Source: Perognathus longimembris pacificus
Taxonomy: Eukaryota; Chordata; Mammalia; Rodentia; Heteromyidae
Assembly (NCBI RefSeq): GCF_023159225.1
Contig: NC_063163.1
Coordinates: forward strand, 107,105,885 to 107,169,884
DNA: 64,000 bases
Direction of reading: 5' to 3'
In this document: in pieces, positions 36,020 through 48,042 of the stretch
Layout of the letters: each line of letters begins with the position of its first letter
How positions within the stretch are numbered: position 1 is the first letter of the stretch
The notes under the pieces: model-generated
Databases searched by the model: none
What the model was told of the DNA's origin: nothing
What the model saw: the letters and a program-made list of their open reading frames with translations, nothing else
Program-made: the position numbers and the translations under genes

Positions 36020-36740
36020 TTTGCCTACTCTAAGGGCGCGAGGAGAATTGGTCTTCCCGCCGGGGGGAAAAAAAATCGGACCCAGGGCAAGGAACCCCGG
36101 GAAACAGCCCCTTCCTTAGGGCTGTGGCCACCCCACCCAACCCAGGGCCGAACTGCGTCCCCGAGCTGGGCCTGTCCGCCTCCCCGAGCCACGGCGGGTG
36201 GCAGCCCGGGACCCCTCGGCGCTCCCCGCCCTCCAGCGCGGGGGCCCCCCCGAGCCCGGCGCCGCGTACTCACCCTCGCGGGTGGAGCGGGGCGGGGCAG
36301 GCCGGTTCCGCGCGCAGCTCCGATCCGCTAGGCGCACGGACTGGCGGCGCGGCGCGGCGGCTCCGCTCGGCCCGGTCCCTGTCCCTGTCCCGGGGCGCGG
36401 GGCCGGCCTGGGAGCGGGCGAGTGTGCCGGCTCCCCTTGTGCCCCGTGTGACGGGGAGGCGGGGGCCCGGGCTGGGCGGGGGGCGGGGAAGGGGCTGGAC
36501 ACGCTTGCGCACAGCGCCGGGGAGCCGAGGAGGAAGGGCGGGGTGGTGGAGGAGGAAGGGCGGGGGCGAAGCTGGGCGCGGGCGGAGCGGACACGGGACG
36601 GGGTTAGGCACCTCCGAGCCCCCTCCGGGAGAGAGGCCCGGCGCCCGGGGTGCAGGAGGCGCGCAAAGATCCAGCGAGGGGGCGGGGGGTGAAGGCAGAG
36701 CCGGGGCCGGCGCCGCCGGTGAGTGGTGCCTGAATGGGTA
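36020..36740 (-). promoter_or_regulatory. ST3GAL4: CpG island promoter, probably ST3GAL4
   Basis: About 700 bp of very GC-rich, CpG-dense DNA with many Sp1-type GC boxes (around 36288, 36475, 36535, 36557 and 36680) and no TATA box that I see, typical of a broad housekeeping promoter. It lies 8.5 kb beyond the DCPS poly(A) site in the direction of DCPS transcription. Human ST3GAL4 (a Golgi alpha-2,3-sialyltransferase) follows DCPS on the same strand at a similar distance. The island is seen; the gene assignment is inferred from gene order, because no ST3GAL4 coding exon is visible. Overlapping open frames here (for example 36124-36831 plus) are a by-product of GC content. Confidence 0.7.
36274..36560 (-). 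other. ST3GAL4: predicted non-coding first exon of ST3GAL4
   Basis: On the minus strand the island contains CGCGAGG followed by GTGAGTACG, a strong donor whose GT is the complement of 36272-36273. An exon ending at 36274 would begin somewhere in the GC-box cluster; the upper limit given is arbitrary. Human ST3GAL4 transcripts start with untranslated exons and long introns, which fits. Nothing coding is claimed. Confidence 0.4.
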
Positions 36741-37189
36741 TGCCCTCCCGGAAACGGGGAGCTCCCAAGAAAGGGTGCTCTGCTACTCTCCCCTGCGCCG
36801 AACCGTGTCCTCCCCTCGTTGGAGAAACTGAGGCACCGGGGAGGCCTCCTTCAGGGAGCCAGTCCTTCCTCACCCCCACCCCAGGCACTTCAGGGTGGCC
36901 AGGTGACTCTAGAAACATTCCCGGGCCCTTCTGCCCAAGTCTGAGCCCGCCAACCTCCCAGTTGCTGCCTCTGCACCCCTCCCTTGCGCGCCCTATCTCA
37001 GTCCCCAGTAAGCATCTTGGTTTCCGTTCTAACTGAAGGTGCCAGGCAACCAGGCTCCAGGGGGAAACCCTATCAAACCCCCAACCCTGGACCCCCTGAG
37101 TGAGCCTGGGGAATTGACTGGGCTGAGGTAGAGTGCAGAAATCGCCCTGCAGGGCCATTCTTTTCCAAGGTCCTCTCCCCAAACCAGCA

Positions 37190-37290
37190 CATGGTTTATT
37201 AAACCCTTAATGTGAAGAGCCCGGAGCTGGGGGCATCAAAGCCACCAAGGGAAATGTCCAATCCCTGTCTCCAGGAAGCTTACCATCCAG
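37190..37290 (+). mobile_element. L2-like fragment
   Basis: CAATCCCTGTCTCCAGGAAG followed by CTTACCATCCAGCTGCAGAG matches the 'ccctgcccccaaggagcttaca' part of L2. Short and diverged. Confidence 0.4.
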
Positions 37291-37333
37291 CTGCAGAGAG
37301 GAAACTGAACTGACTCCCTTCAAGAATAAAGCA

Positions 37334-37562
<229 letters not shown>

Positions 37563-37749
37563 GCAGGGCAGGATATGACTAAGTGCAAGATCTAAGTAAC
37601 TGGTAACGAGTTCAAGGAGTCCCAGAGTCCTCTAACTGAAGCTGATGTCTTGCTAACTTTATTTCAGTGGTTCCTTTGATCTTGTCAGTCATACATCCAT
37701 TCAACAAGTATTTGTTGCACAGCATGCTCAGCTAGAACTGGAAACAGAG

Positions 37750-37845
37750 AGGGCTGGAGATATGGCTCAAGTGATAGAGTGCCTGCCTTGCAAGCGAGGT
37801 CATGAGTTTAATTCCCAGTACCATAAAAAATAAAAAAATAAAAAC
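37750..37845 (+). mobile_element. ID-like monomer
   Basis: GAGGGCTGGAGATATGGCTC, TGCCTTGCAAGCGAGGTCAT and AATTCCCAGTACCATAAAAAAT: a standalone ID-like element with an A-rich tail. Confidence 0.8.
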
Positions 37846-38040
37846 AGGTCTGGGAATGTGGCTTAGTGGTAGAGTGCTTGCCTAGCATGCACGAAGCCCT
37901 GGGTTTGATTCCTTGGTACCACATAAACAGAAAAAGCCAGAAGTGGCACTATGGGTCCAGTGGTAGAGTGCTTATACAAAAGAAGCTCAAGGACAGTGCC
38001 TAAGCCCTGAGTTCAAGCCCCAGGACTGGAATTTAAAAAG
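37846..38040 (+). mobile_element. type A SINE
   Basis: GGTCTGGGAATGTGGCTTAG start directly after the ID monomer tail; ends CAGGACTGGAATTTAAAAAG. About 15 bases of the right half are missing near 37970. Confidence 0.88.
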
Positions 38041-38103
38041 AACTAGAAACAAAGACCACAATAACTTAAGTCCGTGCCATGGACAAATCAAGAGGAAGAA
38101 GGA

Positions 38104-38350
38104 AAGTGGCTCATGCCTGTAATCCTAGCTACTCAGGAGGCTGAGAACTGAGGATGGCAGTTCAAAGCCAAGAATCTTACCTCCAATAAACTTCCAAAAA
38201 GTTGGAAGCTGTTGAGCTGGAGCTCAAGCTCAAAGCAGTAGCTTTGAGGCAAGCACTCTTGCCACTAGGCCATATCCCCAGCCCCTTGCTTTGAGAAAAA
38301 AAAGTTCAGGGACAGTACCCAGCTCCTGAGTTCAAGTCAGGATTGACAAG
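38104..38350 (+). mobile_element. type B SINE carrying a small inverted type A head
   Basis: AAGTGGCTCATGCCTGTAAT start. In the right half a 39-bp reversed piece of a type A head (38249-38287) is flanked by GCTTTGAG on both sides. The element then resumes with AAAAAAAAGTTCAGGGACAG. Confidence 0.82.
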
Positions 38351-38452
38351 CACGCGTGCACACACACACAAAGAAGACCCTATTTTACAGGAAGAAAAAA
38401 CTAGGTGTGTCTGACAGTAGATCCAAGAAGCAGCCTGGCTTCCAAATCTGGA

Positions 38453-38490
38453 GTGTGTGTGTGTGTGTGTGTGTGTGCGTGCGTGTGTGC
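38453..38490 (+). repeat. (GT)n microsatellite
   Basis: About 13 GT units followed by GCGT variants. Confidence 0.9.
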
Positions 38491-38716
38491 ATGTACTGAT
38501 ATTGAAGCTTGACCTCAAGGCCTAAACACCGTCCCTGTTGCTGTACCATTGAAGCCATCCCCCTACTTCCAGCTTTTTGTTTGTTAATTGGAGGTAAGAG
38601 TCTCCCAACCAGCAGACTTTTCTACCTGGGGTTGGCTTGGAGCTTTGATCCTCAGATCTCAGCCCCTAGAGTAGCTAGGATACCAGGCCTAAGCCACTGG
38701 TGTCTGGCTGGCTTGG
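38491..38716 (-). mobile_element. type B SINE
   Basis: Reversed; GAAGCTTGACCTCAAGGCCT, TTGTTAATTGGAGGTAAGAG and AGTAGCTAGGATACCAGGCC. Confidence 0.82.
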
Positions 38717-40031
38717 CAAAAGCTTTGATATACAAGGTCTTAGCACTTTGTATTTCTTGCTAAGTGCAAGTGTATACTTCACTGTACCAGAAAACTGAAT
38801 TTTAAAAGCCAGCTTTGTTCCTAGAGACCTGAGTTCTAACCTTGCCTTTACCACTTTAGTAGTTTTAGTTTTCTTACTAGAAGAAAAGAAATGGAAACGA
38901 CAGAGCTGATTCAGAGAGCTGTTGTATTAAATAAAGCCGTGGAGGTGGACTGAAAGCATAACACACTATATATAACTGTGCTATTATTAAAGAGGTGGAA
39001 TTCCTCTTTTAACTTATAAGCTATATTCAGGTTCCCACCATCCCAGCTTATCCTAGATCTGGGGACCTGACCCCCTGAAGCGAAGTGGAATTCTGATCAC
39101 CTCTCAGTAGGCCCCAGTGTGCTTACTCAGGACCTTTCCCCTCCAGCTTCTTAAGTGCACAGCCAGATGCCCAGCTCTGTGGCCTAGAAACTGTATCATC
39201 TGTGATAGGAACGAAGCAAGCATTGCCTTCATCCCCGGCCATGAGCTCCGGACCCCTCCCAACTCCACTGCATCCTCTGGCCCACCTACATGACAGTACA
39301 AGCTGCTTGCCAAGAGGCAATGTAGTAGGCCAAGCAGAGATTTGGCTCATGGACTGTTCCTTTGGAAGGTTAGTTGTGCCAAGGTGAGGCCAAGACAACC
39401 TGTAGAACGAACAGGTCTAAGATCTAGGCTGCTTGTAAGTAATGTTACCTCCGTTCCTTTCCTCTCTCTCTTCTTACTTCTCCTGCCTCTCCTATGGTAG
39501 GCGTGGTGGGAGCTCTGCTGGGGCCAGAAGGAGGAGACAGAGAAGGGTCTATGGGAGGAGCAGGTACATCCAGACCTAGGAAGTTCTGAGCCAGCAGCAA
39601 TACCTTGGCAGGCAATGGGTGTGTAGAGCAGCCCTGGAGATGCTTAACAAATGTGCCTCTCAGGCTTTTGGCTCCTGTCCCTCTCAAATTTGCCACGTTA
39701 CCATCCTGCCCACCAGGAGGAGGGAACAGCAAGATGCCGTTTGAAGAAGAAATAAACCCAATCTAGCATCTCAGACGCTTTTAAAAATAGCAACCCCAGG
39801 ATGGTATTTCAGCTCCTATTTTTATCAGATTTATATGGCTGGACCATAGAGTGGAACTGTTCCCAGGGATCTCAATAGCAGGGGACATCACTGTTATAGT
39901 GTTAGAAACCCGTCAGAAGGCCAAGGCTAAAGTGCATTCCAGCAAATTGTGTAGCTGGAAGAGATCCCAAGAAGTCATTTTAGGAAGCCCTGGCTTCTCG
40001 TTAGGGCCACTATTAATTAACTACAAAAACT

Positions 40032-40171
40032 TTGTGGCGCTGATGGTTCATGCCTGTAATCCTAGCTACTCGGGAAGCTGAGATCTGAAGATCATGGCTC
40101 GGAGCCAGGCTGGGCAGAAAAGTTTGTGAGACTTTTATCTCCAATAAACTTCTCAGAAAAAGCCAGAAGTA
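40032..40171 (+). mobile_element. type B SINE, left portion (interrupted)
   Basis: TTGTGGCGCTGATGGTTCAT to AAAAAGCCAGAAGTA; split by the type A insertion and resumed at 40406. Confidence 0.88.
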
Positions 40172-40390
40172 GGGGCTGGGGATATGGCCTAGTGGCAAGA
40201 GTGCTTGCCTGGTGTACATGAGGCCCTGGGTTCGATTCCCCAGCACCACATATACAGAAAATGGCCAGAAGTGGCGCTGTGGCTCAAGTGGCAGAGTGCT
40301 AGCTAGCCTTGAGCAAAAAGGAAGCCAGGGACAGTGCTCAGGTCTTGAGTCCAAGCCCAGGACTGGCAAAAAAATAAATTAAAAACAAAA
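40172..40390 (+). mobile_element. type A SINE nested in type B
   Basis: GGGGCTGGGGATATGGCCTA start; target duplication AAAAAGCCAGAAGTA at 40157-40171 and 40391-40405. A GCTA duplication (TGCTAGCTAGCC) is seen in the right half. Confidence 0.93.
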
Positions 40391-40405
40391 AAAAAGCCAG
40401 AAGTA

Positions 40406-40496
40406 GCACTGTGGCTCAAGAGTGCTAGTCTTGAGCAAAAAGAAGCTTCAGGCCCTGAGTTCAAGCCCCAGGACTGGCAAAGAAAAAAAAATAGCA
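40406..40496 (+). mobile_element. type B SINE, right portion (resumed)
   Basis: GCACTGTGGCTCAAGAGTGC to CCCCAGGACTGGCAAAG and an A-tail. Confidence 0.85.
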
Positions 40497-40502
40497 ACTA
40501 GT

Positions 40503-40748
40503 ATTGCCAGGCACTGGTGGCTCACACCTGTAATCCTAGCTACTCAGGAGGCTGAGATCTGAGGATCATGGTTCAAAGCCAGGCTGGGCAGGAAAGTCAG
40601 TGGGACTCTTATCTCCAAATAATCACCAGAAAACTAGAAGTGGCACTGTGGCTCACGTGGTAGAGTGCTAGCCTTGAGCTGAAGAGCTCAGGGACAGCTC
40701 CCAGGCCCAGAGTTAAAGCCCCAGAATGGACAAAAAATATATATTTAT
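40503..40748 (+). mobile_element. type B SINE, well preserved
   Basis: TTGCCAGGCACTGGTGGCTC start, GCTACTCAGGAGGCTGAGAT, right half GAGTGCTAGCCTTGAGCTGA, end AGCCCCAGAATGGAC. A good reference copy for type B. Confidence 0.92.
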
Positions 40749-41212
40749 TAATGATACTATGTCTAAAAGTCCTTTCATTTAATCCTCAAGCCTCCATCCT
40801 GGGTTAGGCATTCTTATCACTTGGATCTCATAAAGCAGTCATGGAACTTGCTCAAAATCATACATAGTTATAGTGCACCTCTATGTTAGAATCATCAGAC
40901 CACTTCGCTTCCCAAGAAGAGAGGAACAGGACGTTATGAAGCTTACACTTAGCCTTGCCTATCTTTCTTTTTTTTCTTCTCTTCAGTGCCGATGTTCTAG
41001 TCAAGGTCTTGCACACATTAGGCAAGTGCTCCATCACCGAGCTCCAGCTCCAGCTCACCATGACTTCATCCTGGCCTTGAGGGAAAACTGGCTAGTGTTC
41101 TCATGATCTTTCTCTACTCATGACTGAAGCTGAGCTCTGAGTCCCAGACATACAGAGCCCCAGCTTCCCTAACATGTGAGCATTTGCTTGCACTTGCCAT
41201 TTGGCTAACAGT

Positions 41213-41412
41213 GATCAAATAAAGACAAATAGTGCATGATCTTACTTATATGTGGGACCTAAAAAGAGTGGAGCTCACAGGAGCAGAATGGTGGTTAGCA
41301 GGAACAGGTGGGTTGTAGACCTGGGAAATGGTGAAAGGATACAAACTTGCAGGAGAGAGAAGTTCATATCTATTGTACAACATGGTGGCTACAGTTAATA
41401 AGAATGTATTGG
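41213..41412 (+). mobile_element. ancient L1 3' UTR fragment
   Basis: The stretch contains GATCTTACTTATATGTGGGA, GAGTGGAGCTCACAGGAGCA, GAATGGTGGTTAGCAGG and CTACAGTTAATAAGAATGTA, the standard end of mammalian L1M elements. It is followed by a nested stack of SINEs. It carries no coding capacity. Confidence 0.75.
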
Positions 41413-41515
41413 AGCTGGATACCTGGTGACTCATGTCTATAATCCTAGCTACTCAGAAGGCTGAGATCTGAGGATTGTGGTTCAAAGTCACCCTGAACAG
41501 AAAGGTCCCTAAGAT
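41413..41515 (+). mobile_element. type B SINE, first segment of a nested stack
   Basis: GAGCTGGATACCTGGTGACT to GAACAGAAAGGTCCCTAAGA; its next segment lies at 41757. Confidence 0.85.
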
Positions 41516-41756
41516 TTCCCTTTTTGTTGTTGGTTGTGAGGCTTGAACTCAGGGCCTGGGCACTGTCCATGAGCTTTTTTGCTCAAGGCTAGCATTCTAC
41601 CACTTTGAACTATAGCCCCACTTGCAGTTTTTAGATGGTTAATTGGAGGTAAGAGTCTCATGGCCTTTCCTGCCTGGGGCTAGCTTCAAACCACAGGCCT
41701 CAGATCTCAGCCTGAATACTTAAGATTACAGGCCTGAGTCACCAGCACCCAGCCAC
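41516..41756 (-). mobile_element. type B SINE inserted in reverse
   Basis: TTTCCCTTTTTGTTGTTGGT, GATGGTTAATTGGAGGTAAG and GCCTGAGTCACCAGCACCCA; sits inside the 41413 element. Confidence 0.88.
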
Positions 41757-41849
41757 CTTGAGACTCTTATCTCTAGCTAACCAGCAAAAAAGGCTGGAAG
41801 TAGAGGCAAAGTAGAAGAGCATCAATTTTGAGCAAAAAAGTTAAGCCAA
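41757..41849 (+). mobile_element. type B SINE, second segment
   Basis: Resumes CTTGAGACTCTTATCTCTAG, right half AAGAGCATCAATTTTGAGC; interrupted again by a type A copy. Confidence 0.82.
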
Positions 41850-42052
41850 GGGCCTGGGGATATGGCCTAGTGGCAAGAGTGCTTGCCTCGTATACATGAG
41901 GCCCTGGGTTCAATTCCCCAGCACCACATATACAGAAAATGGCCAGAAGTGGCGCTGTGGCTCAAGTGGCAGAGTGCTAGCCTTGAGCAAAAGGAAGCCA
42001 GGGACAGTGCTCAGGCCCTGAGTCCAAGCCCAGGACTGCCAAAAAAAAAGTT
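41850..42052 (+). mobile_element. type A SINE nested in type B
   Basis: GGGCCTGGGGATATGGCCTA to CCCAGGACTGCCAAAAAAA. AAAAAAGTTAAG occurs before it (41835-41846) and after its tail (from about 42045), the target duplication; the type B end follows to about 42093. Confidence 0.9.
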
Positions 42053-42094
42053 AAGCAAGAGTGCATGGTCCTGATTTTAAGTCTAGTAGCAGCA

Positions 42095-42182
42095 TGTGTG
42101 TGTGTGTGTGTGTGTGTACATATGCATGCGCGCGCACACACAGACACACACACACACTATATATATATATATATATATATAT
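42095..42182 (+). repeat. (GT)n, (CA)n and (TA)n cluster
   Basis: GT units 42095-42118, CA units 42135-42157, TA units 42158-42182. The GT and CA arms could pair as a hairpin. Confidence 0.9.
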
Positions 42183-42554
42183 GAATACTTAGTGTTTGGG
42201 GGCAAAAAAAAAAAGCTAAGGAATACCAACAGCCATACCTCCAATAGTTTCTTTCTTTCATACCAGGGCAGGATAAAAGCCACTGTAGCATCAAGATTTA
42301 TCTGGAAAGAATAACATCTCACATTGTTCCAGCACAGGCCCCACCATTCAGCACAGACATAGTACCCTCTCACTGCCAGGGGAGTTGGTATGTATTGCTT
42401 AGGCCTGGGCATGCTGTACCCTGCACAAGAACCACTCCAGGAAGGCAGGGTACTGGTCTCTGAAGTGACAGCATGGGCAGAGAGGAGGCTGTCACCCTCC
42501 AGCTCCTGATCTGGGAACCAGGAAGCCAGGATTTAGCCCTCCAGCTCCTTTCTT

Positions 42555-42920
42555 GCATTCACGTGCTTATTGAACACTTAATACCGGCTTGGCACTGTCC
42601 TAGATCCTTAGTAAATGGTGAACAAAGGGCAGGAAGTCTCAGCTTCCTGGAGGTGATCTTTATCCCCACAACATCGGACAAGATATCCCCAGCCTGTTTC
42701 TTTATCTGTAAAATGGAATGAGATGAAGATCCTCTGTATGAACCGGAACATTGATTTCACTTCAACTCTTCCTTGCCAGCCACAGTATCCCCAGTATGTT
42801 GGGAAGACAGCAATCACTAAACAAGTCCTCACCTTCAAAACTCTCAATCCAGTGGGGCAGACACGCAAGCCAATAGCTCTAAGTAGGCACGGAAATCTAC
42901 CTAGACAGGTCACACAGCAG
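42555..42920 (+). mobile_element. L2/MIR-like fragments
   Basis: CACGTGCTTATTGAACACTTAATACCGG with GGCACTGTCCTAGATCCTTA looks like L2. CTGTTTCTTTATCTGTAAAATGG near 42695 is a MIR-core signature. TCAATCCAGTGGGGCAGACA near 42845 again resembles L2. The pieces are mixed and old. Confidence 0.4.
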
Positions 42921-43171
42921 AGTCTGAGGGGAAGGGTTACCCAGTAGACACAAAGTATGCTTTTGTTGGGACCTCAATAGTACTGGGCAGTGGCCAAATC
43001 TAGGGACCTCTGGCATGCCTCTGGGCTGCCTGGCAGACATATCCATGGGAGAAAATATTAAGGGTGATGAAATCACAGGGGGTGCTGAATTCTAGGGAAA
43101 GATTGCTATCATATTCTCTGGAGGTAACTGGCTGGCTATAACGAAACCCCTGCCAGGTCTCAGACAGAGGC

Positions 43172-43202
<31 letters not shown>

Positions 43203-43204
43203 AA
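43172..43204 (+). repeat. (AAT)n repeat
   Basis: About eight AAT units followed by AAATAAAT. Confidence 0.9.
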
Positions 43205-44896
43205 GTGGTGAGGCCTGGAGAGGAGACCCCTCTGTACTGCTGGGAAAGTAAGGCAGGGGAAGGAGTGGGGACAGGATCCCAGAAAGGCCCCTCCTTGGAG
43301 AAGGAGCCAAAGGAAGATAGAATTGGCTAGCACAAGGGGGAGCTGGGAAGCTGGGAAGCCATCCAGGGCGCGGGTCTGTCTGCCTGGAACTGTGCCCTGG
43401 GAATGCACCCGCTGCTTCTCCAGACCCAACTGCAGCCCTGGCTGCCATGACCTTCTAGTCTGGTCTGTCCCAGGGAATGAGTGAGCTCCATCCGAACTCT
43501 GCTCCCTCCCTATAGGTTTATGAATTCAGCCACCCTCCCTTCCCCAGGCAAGGCACCATGAAACCACAGTGTGGGACACCACGGTGTGGGACACCACGGT
43601 CAGCTCATGCTGTGAGGCTTGACCAGGCAGGCAGCCAGTTGTGGAGGGAGCGGGGTCAGGAAGCAAGTGAGGTGCCTGAGGAGTCTGTGCATCCTGGAGG
43701 AAAGCCTCACTTGGCGGCTTTGCAAAGCTGGAGAAGATGGTGTCTGCTTGTCAGGACCCTTTGCTTTTAAAGACGAAGGAGGTCAGTTTTTTCCTCTGGA
43801 GCCTGGAAGGGGAAGAACTAAGACCCAGGGGGCAATGTGCATACTAGAAACCACCCTGGGACACCTCAGGTTGGCCTGCAGCCTCCAAACCTGTCACCGT
43901 CCCCGTGGCCTTGCCCACAGTCTATTTGCTTTCTGTCCACTTGCTTTCTTTCTAGGAAACCACGGGTGAACATGTGGGCAGCATGAATGGATTGGGCAGA
44001 CTCAGGCCCTGAGACAGACGTACCTGCTCTGGTCAGCACCCGACAACTCCTGGGTAGCAGAACCATCACGTGATCATGCGTCACCTGGAGCAATTGGAGG
44101 CTGCAGCACCAGTCACCTGCTCCATCCATTCCCTTACTCTTTTCAGGAAGTTTCTTTCTCATAGGGACACACACTCTCCCCAGTAGACAATGCCAGCCTG
44201 GAGAAGGCGCCAGAGCCAAGACTACCACTTGAGAGCCTCCTCTTCAAGGAAAGAAACAGGGCTCTGAATCCAGGCCTCTTGGTGCCCAGGCACAAGAAGA
44301 AGGGTAACCGTCACCCCTGTGCCTCACACTTTCCTTCTCTATCACTTCAGAGCCTAACATCCTGTCTGCTCAGCACACTTCCTCAGCCCTGCCCTGACAA
44401 ACAGTAAATGCCAGTTATACTCGGGCAGTCAGAGGACATTGTCCTCTGCTAGAAAGACAGCCCTCATGTAAATGCTATGTCCCTCTGCTAGCACACTGAG
44501 ATGTCACCCTCTCAGACAGGACCCTGCCAGCTCCGTAATGGTCATTGGTCTGTCACTTCAAGGTCGCTTCATGGCCTTAGAGTCTATGAACCCCATGGTT
44601 TTGAACACCCAGACCCCAAGCCCCTTCAGAGCTTTGTACTCAGGGCAACCAGACCATCTTGCCCTTGCCAATAACACTGCTTGGCACTTTATCTTCTGGC
44701 TGCTTCATGTGAGTGTTTTGTCTTCCTGCCTAGATAATAAACTCAGGGCCGGAGACTCACTAACCAAACAAGAGAGGCAATGGCAGGCGTTTGGAACTTA
44801 CATCATCTGATTCTCATTAATACCCTCCCACTTCCAGGCATCAATCCCCACCATCCTCCTCAAAGCTCTTATCAACAGGGTTGACGCACACCCAGG

Positions 44897-44925
44897 GTGT
44901 GTGTGTGTGTGTGTGTGTGCGTGTG
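44897..44925 (+). repeat. (GT)n microsatellite
   Basis: About 12 GT units with a GCGTGTG end. Confidence 0.9.
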
Positions 44926-45257
44926 ACCTCAGGGCTGGGGAGGCAAGGAGGAAATGGCGCTGAAACCCCTATAGACTCTTTCCAGAAAGGTTTGAATTTG
45001 GTTTTGGTGGGGGACCTCCCCAAAGAAGAGATGTGGTGGGGAGGAATGCGGTAGCTGGGCAGGAGTTGCCAACAGGGCAGAGAATCAACGCTTGTGGAAA
45101 GCACAGGGAGGTAAAAAACCCTTGGCACCTTCTCAAGGGGCTGTCACTTGCCAGCTGTGGCGGCCACCACGAGACTTTCCACCCTTCCTGCCACCTTCCC
45201 ACCAGCTCTGCCCGCTTACCACACTTACCACCCACCTTCCAGGCCAAGCCATCCGCT

Positions 45258-45408
45258 TCTCACCAGAGAGCCCCGTACTTTTATTCTTATGTAAAGAATG
45301 GCCCATACAAAATACATTAAAAAAATTCCCTTAGAGATTAAAAAAACAACAAACCAGCCCCCATGTCACCCCTTAACCCACACATCTGTGCCCATCTCCC
45401 CACCATGC
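45258..45408 (-). other. DCPS: DCPS 3' UTR and poly(A) signal
   Basis: Sequence after the DCPS stop codon. A canonical AATAAA (plus-strand TTTATT at 45280-45285) lies about 125 nt downstream of the stop. Cleavage would then fall roughly at 45255-45270, giving a short 3' UTR of about 140-150 nt. The exact cleavage site is not visible, so the lower boundary is an estimate. Confidence 0.7.
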
Positions 45409-47320
<1,912 letters not shown>

Positions 47321-47431
47321 TTGTCCTTCCCGGAGAATGTTCCTGAGCAGCGGCAGGTGTTCTGGAGTAAGATCCCGAAGTGATCTGATGCCCCGGCGAT
47401 GACAGATGGCAATCAAGTATAGGTCATCTAG
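47321..47431 (-). CDS. DCPS: DCPS internal exon (human residues 213-249)
   Basis: A 111-bp exon, 37 codons, phase 0 at both ends. It reads [21 protein letters not shown] and [16 protein letters not shown], nearly identical to the human segment linking the cap-binding part to the HIT-fold catalytic core. The acceptor is CCATGCAG before CTAGATGAC. The donor is CAA followed by GTGAGT. Human has HQ where this copy has RE in NILxxGQ, a plausible species difference. Confidence 0.96.
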
Positions 47432-47637
47432 CTGCATGGTGGGGAGGGAAGAACAGAGGACAATGCCAGGTTTAGCTAAGGCCACGACAGGAGGTTGGGA
47501 GCCTTAGACCCCCCTCCTCCCTAAAACCTCCCGGTACCCAGAGCCAACTCCAACAACAGAAGCCATTTCAAGAGGTTTTGATGTACCCAAGGTGAGTAGG
47601 GTTGGCCCAGAGACAGACCTTCCACTCATTCAGCTAC

Positions 47638-47760
47638 AGAGCATCACAAGGAGCTTGTAATTCCAGCACTGAGGAGACTGGGGGCTGAGGGTACAGTTCA
47701 ACAATAGCCTGGGCTGTAAGCCTGTCCAAAAAACAAAAAATCCAACTAAAAATGAAACAA
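47638..47760 (+). mobile_element. B1-like monomer
   Basis: AGCTTGTAATTCCAGCACTG, AGACTGGGGGCTGAGGGTAC and AATAGCCTGGGCTGTAAGCC followed by an A-rich tail. Confidence 0.65.
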
Positions 47761-47969
47761 AGCAAACAAAAAAGAACACCCTGTGGAAACATCTATATAC
47801 TGACAGGGCGAGGGAGAGAAGATGAGGAGAAGGCTCAAGGACAAGTCTTTCCTTCAAGAGTTCATAGTCTAATCTGTGTACAAACTTAAAAGTCTAATCC
47901 ATGTCTATAAGTTACACTACTGCAAAGAAAAAAGCAACAGACCTTTTCTTTGCTTGGTTGCTGGCGGGG

Positions 47970-48042
47970 CGGGGTGGAGCAGAAGCCAGGGCCTTGTGCA
48001 TGCTAAGCCCTTGCTCTCCCATTGAGCGGAACCCCCCCAAAT
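47970..48042 (-). mobile_element. ID-like monomer, diverged
   Basis: CCAGGGCCTTGTGCATGCTA and AAGCCCTTGCTCTCCCATTG match a reversed ID head. Confidence 0.55.

Noticed and set aside
36116..37182. Overlapping open frames up to 235 codons on both strands.
   Set aside because: They lie in the CpG island, where GC content removes stops. Several frames are open at once and none shows a protein family.
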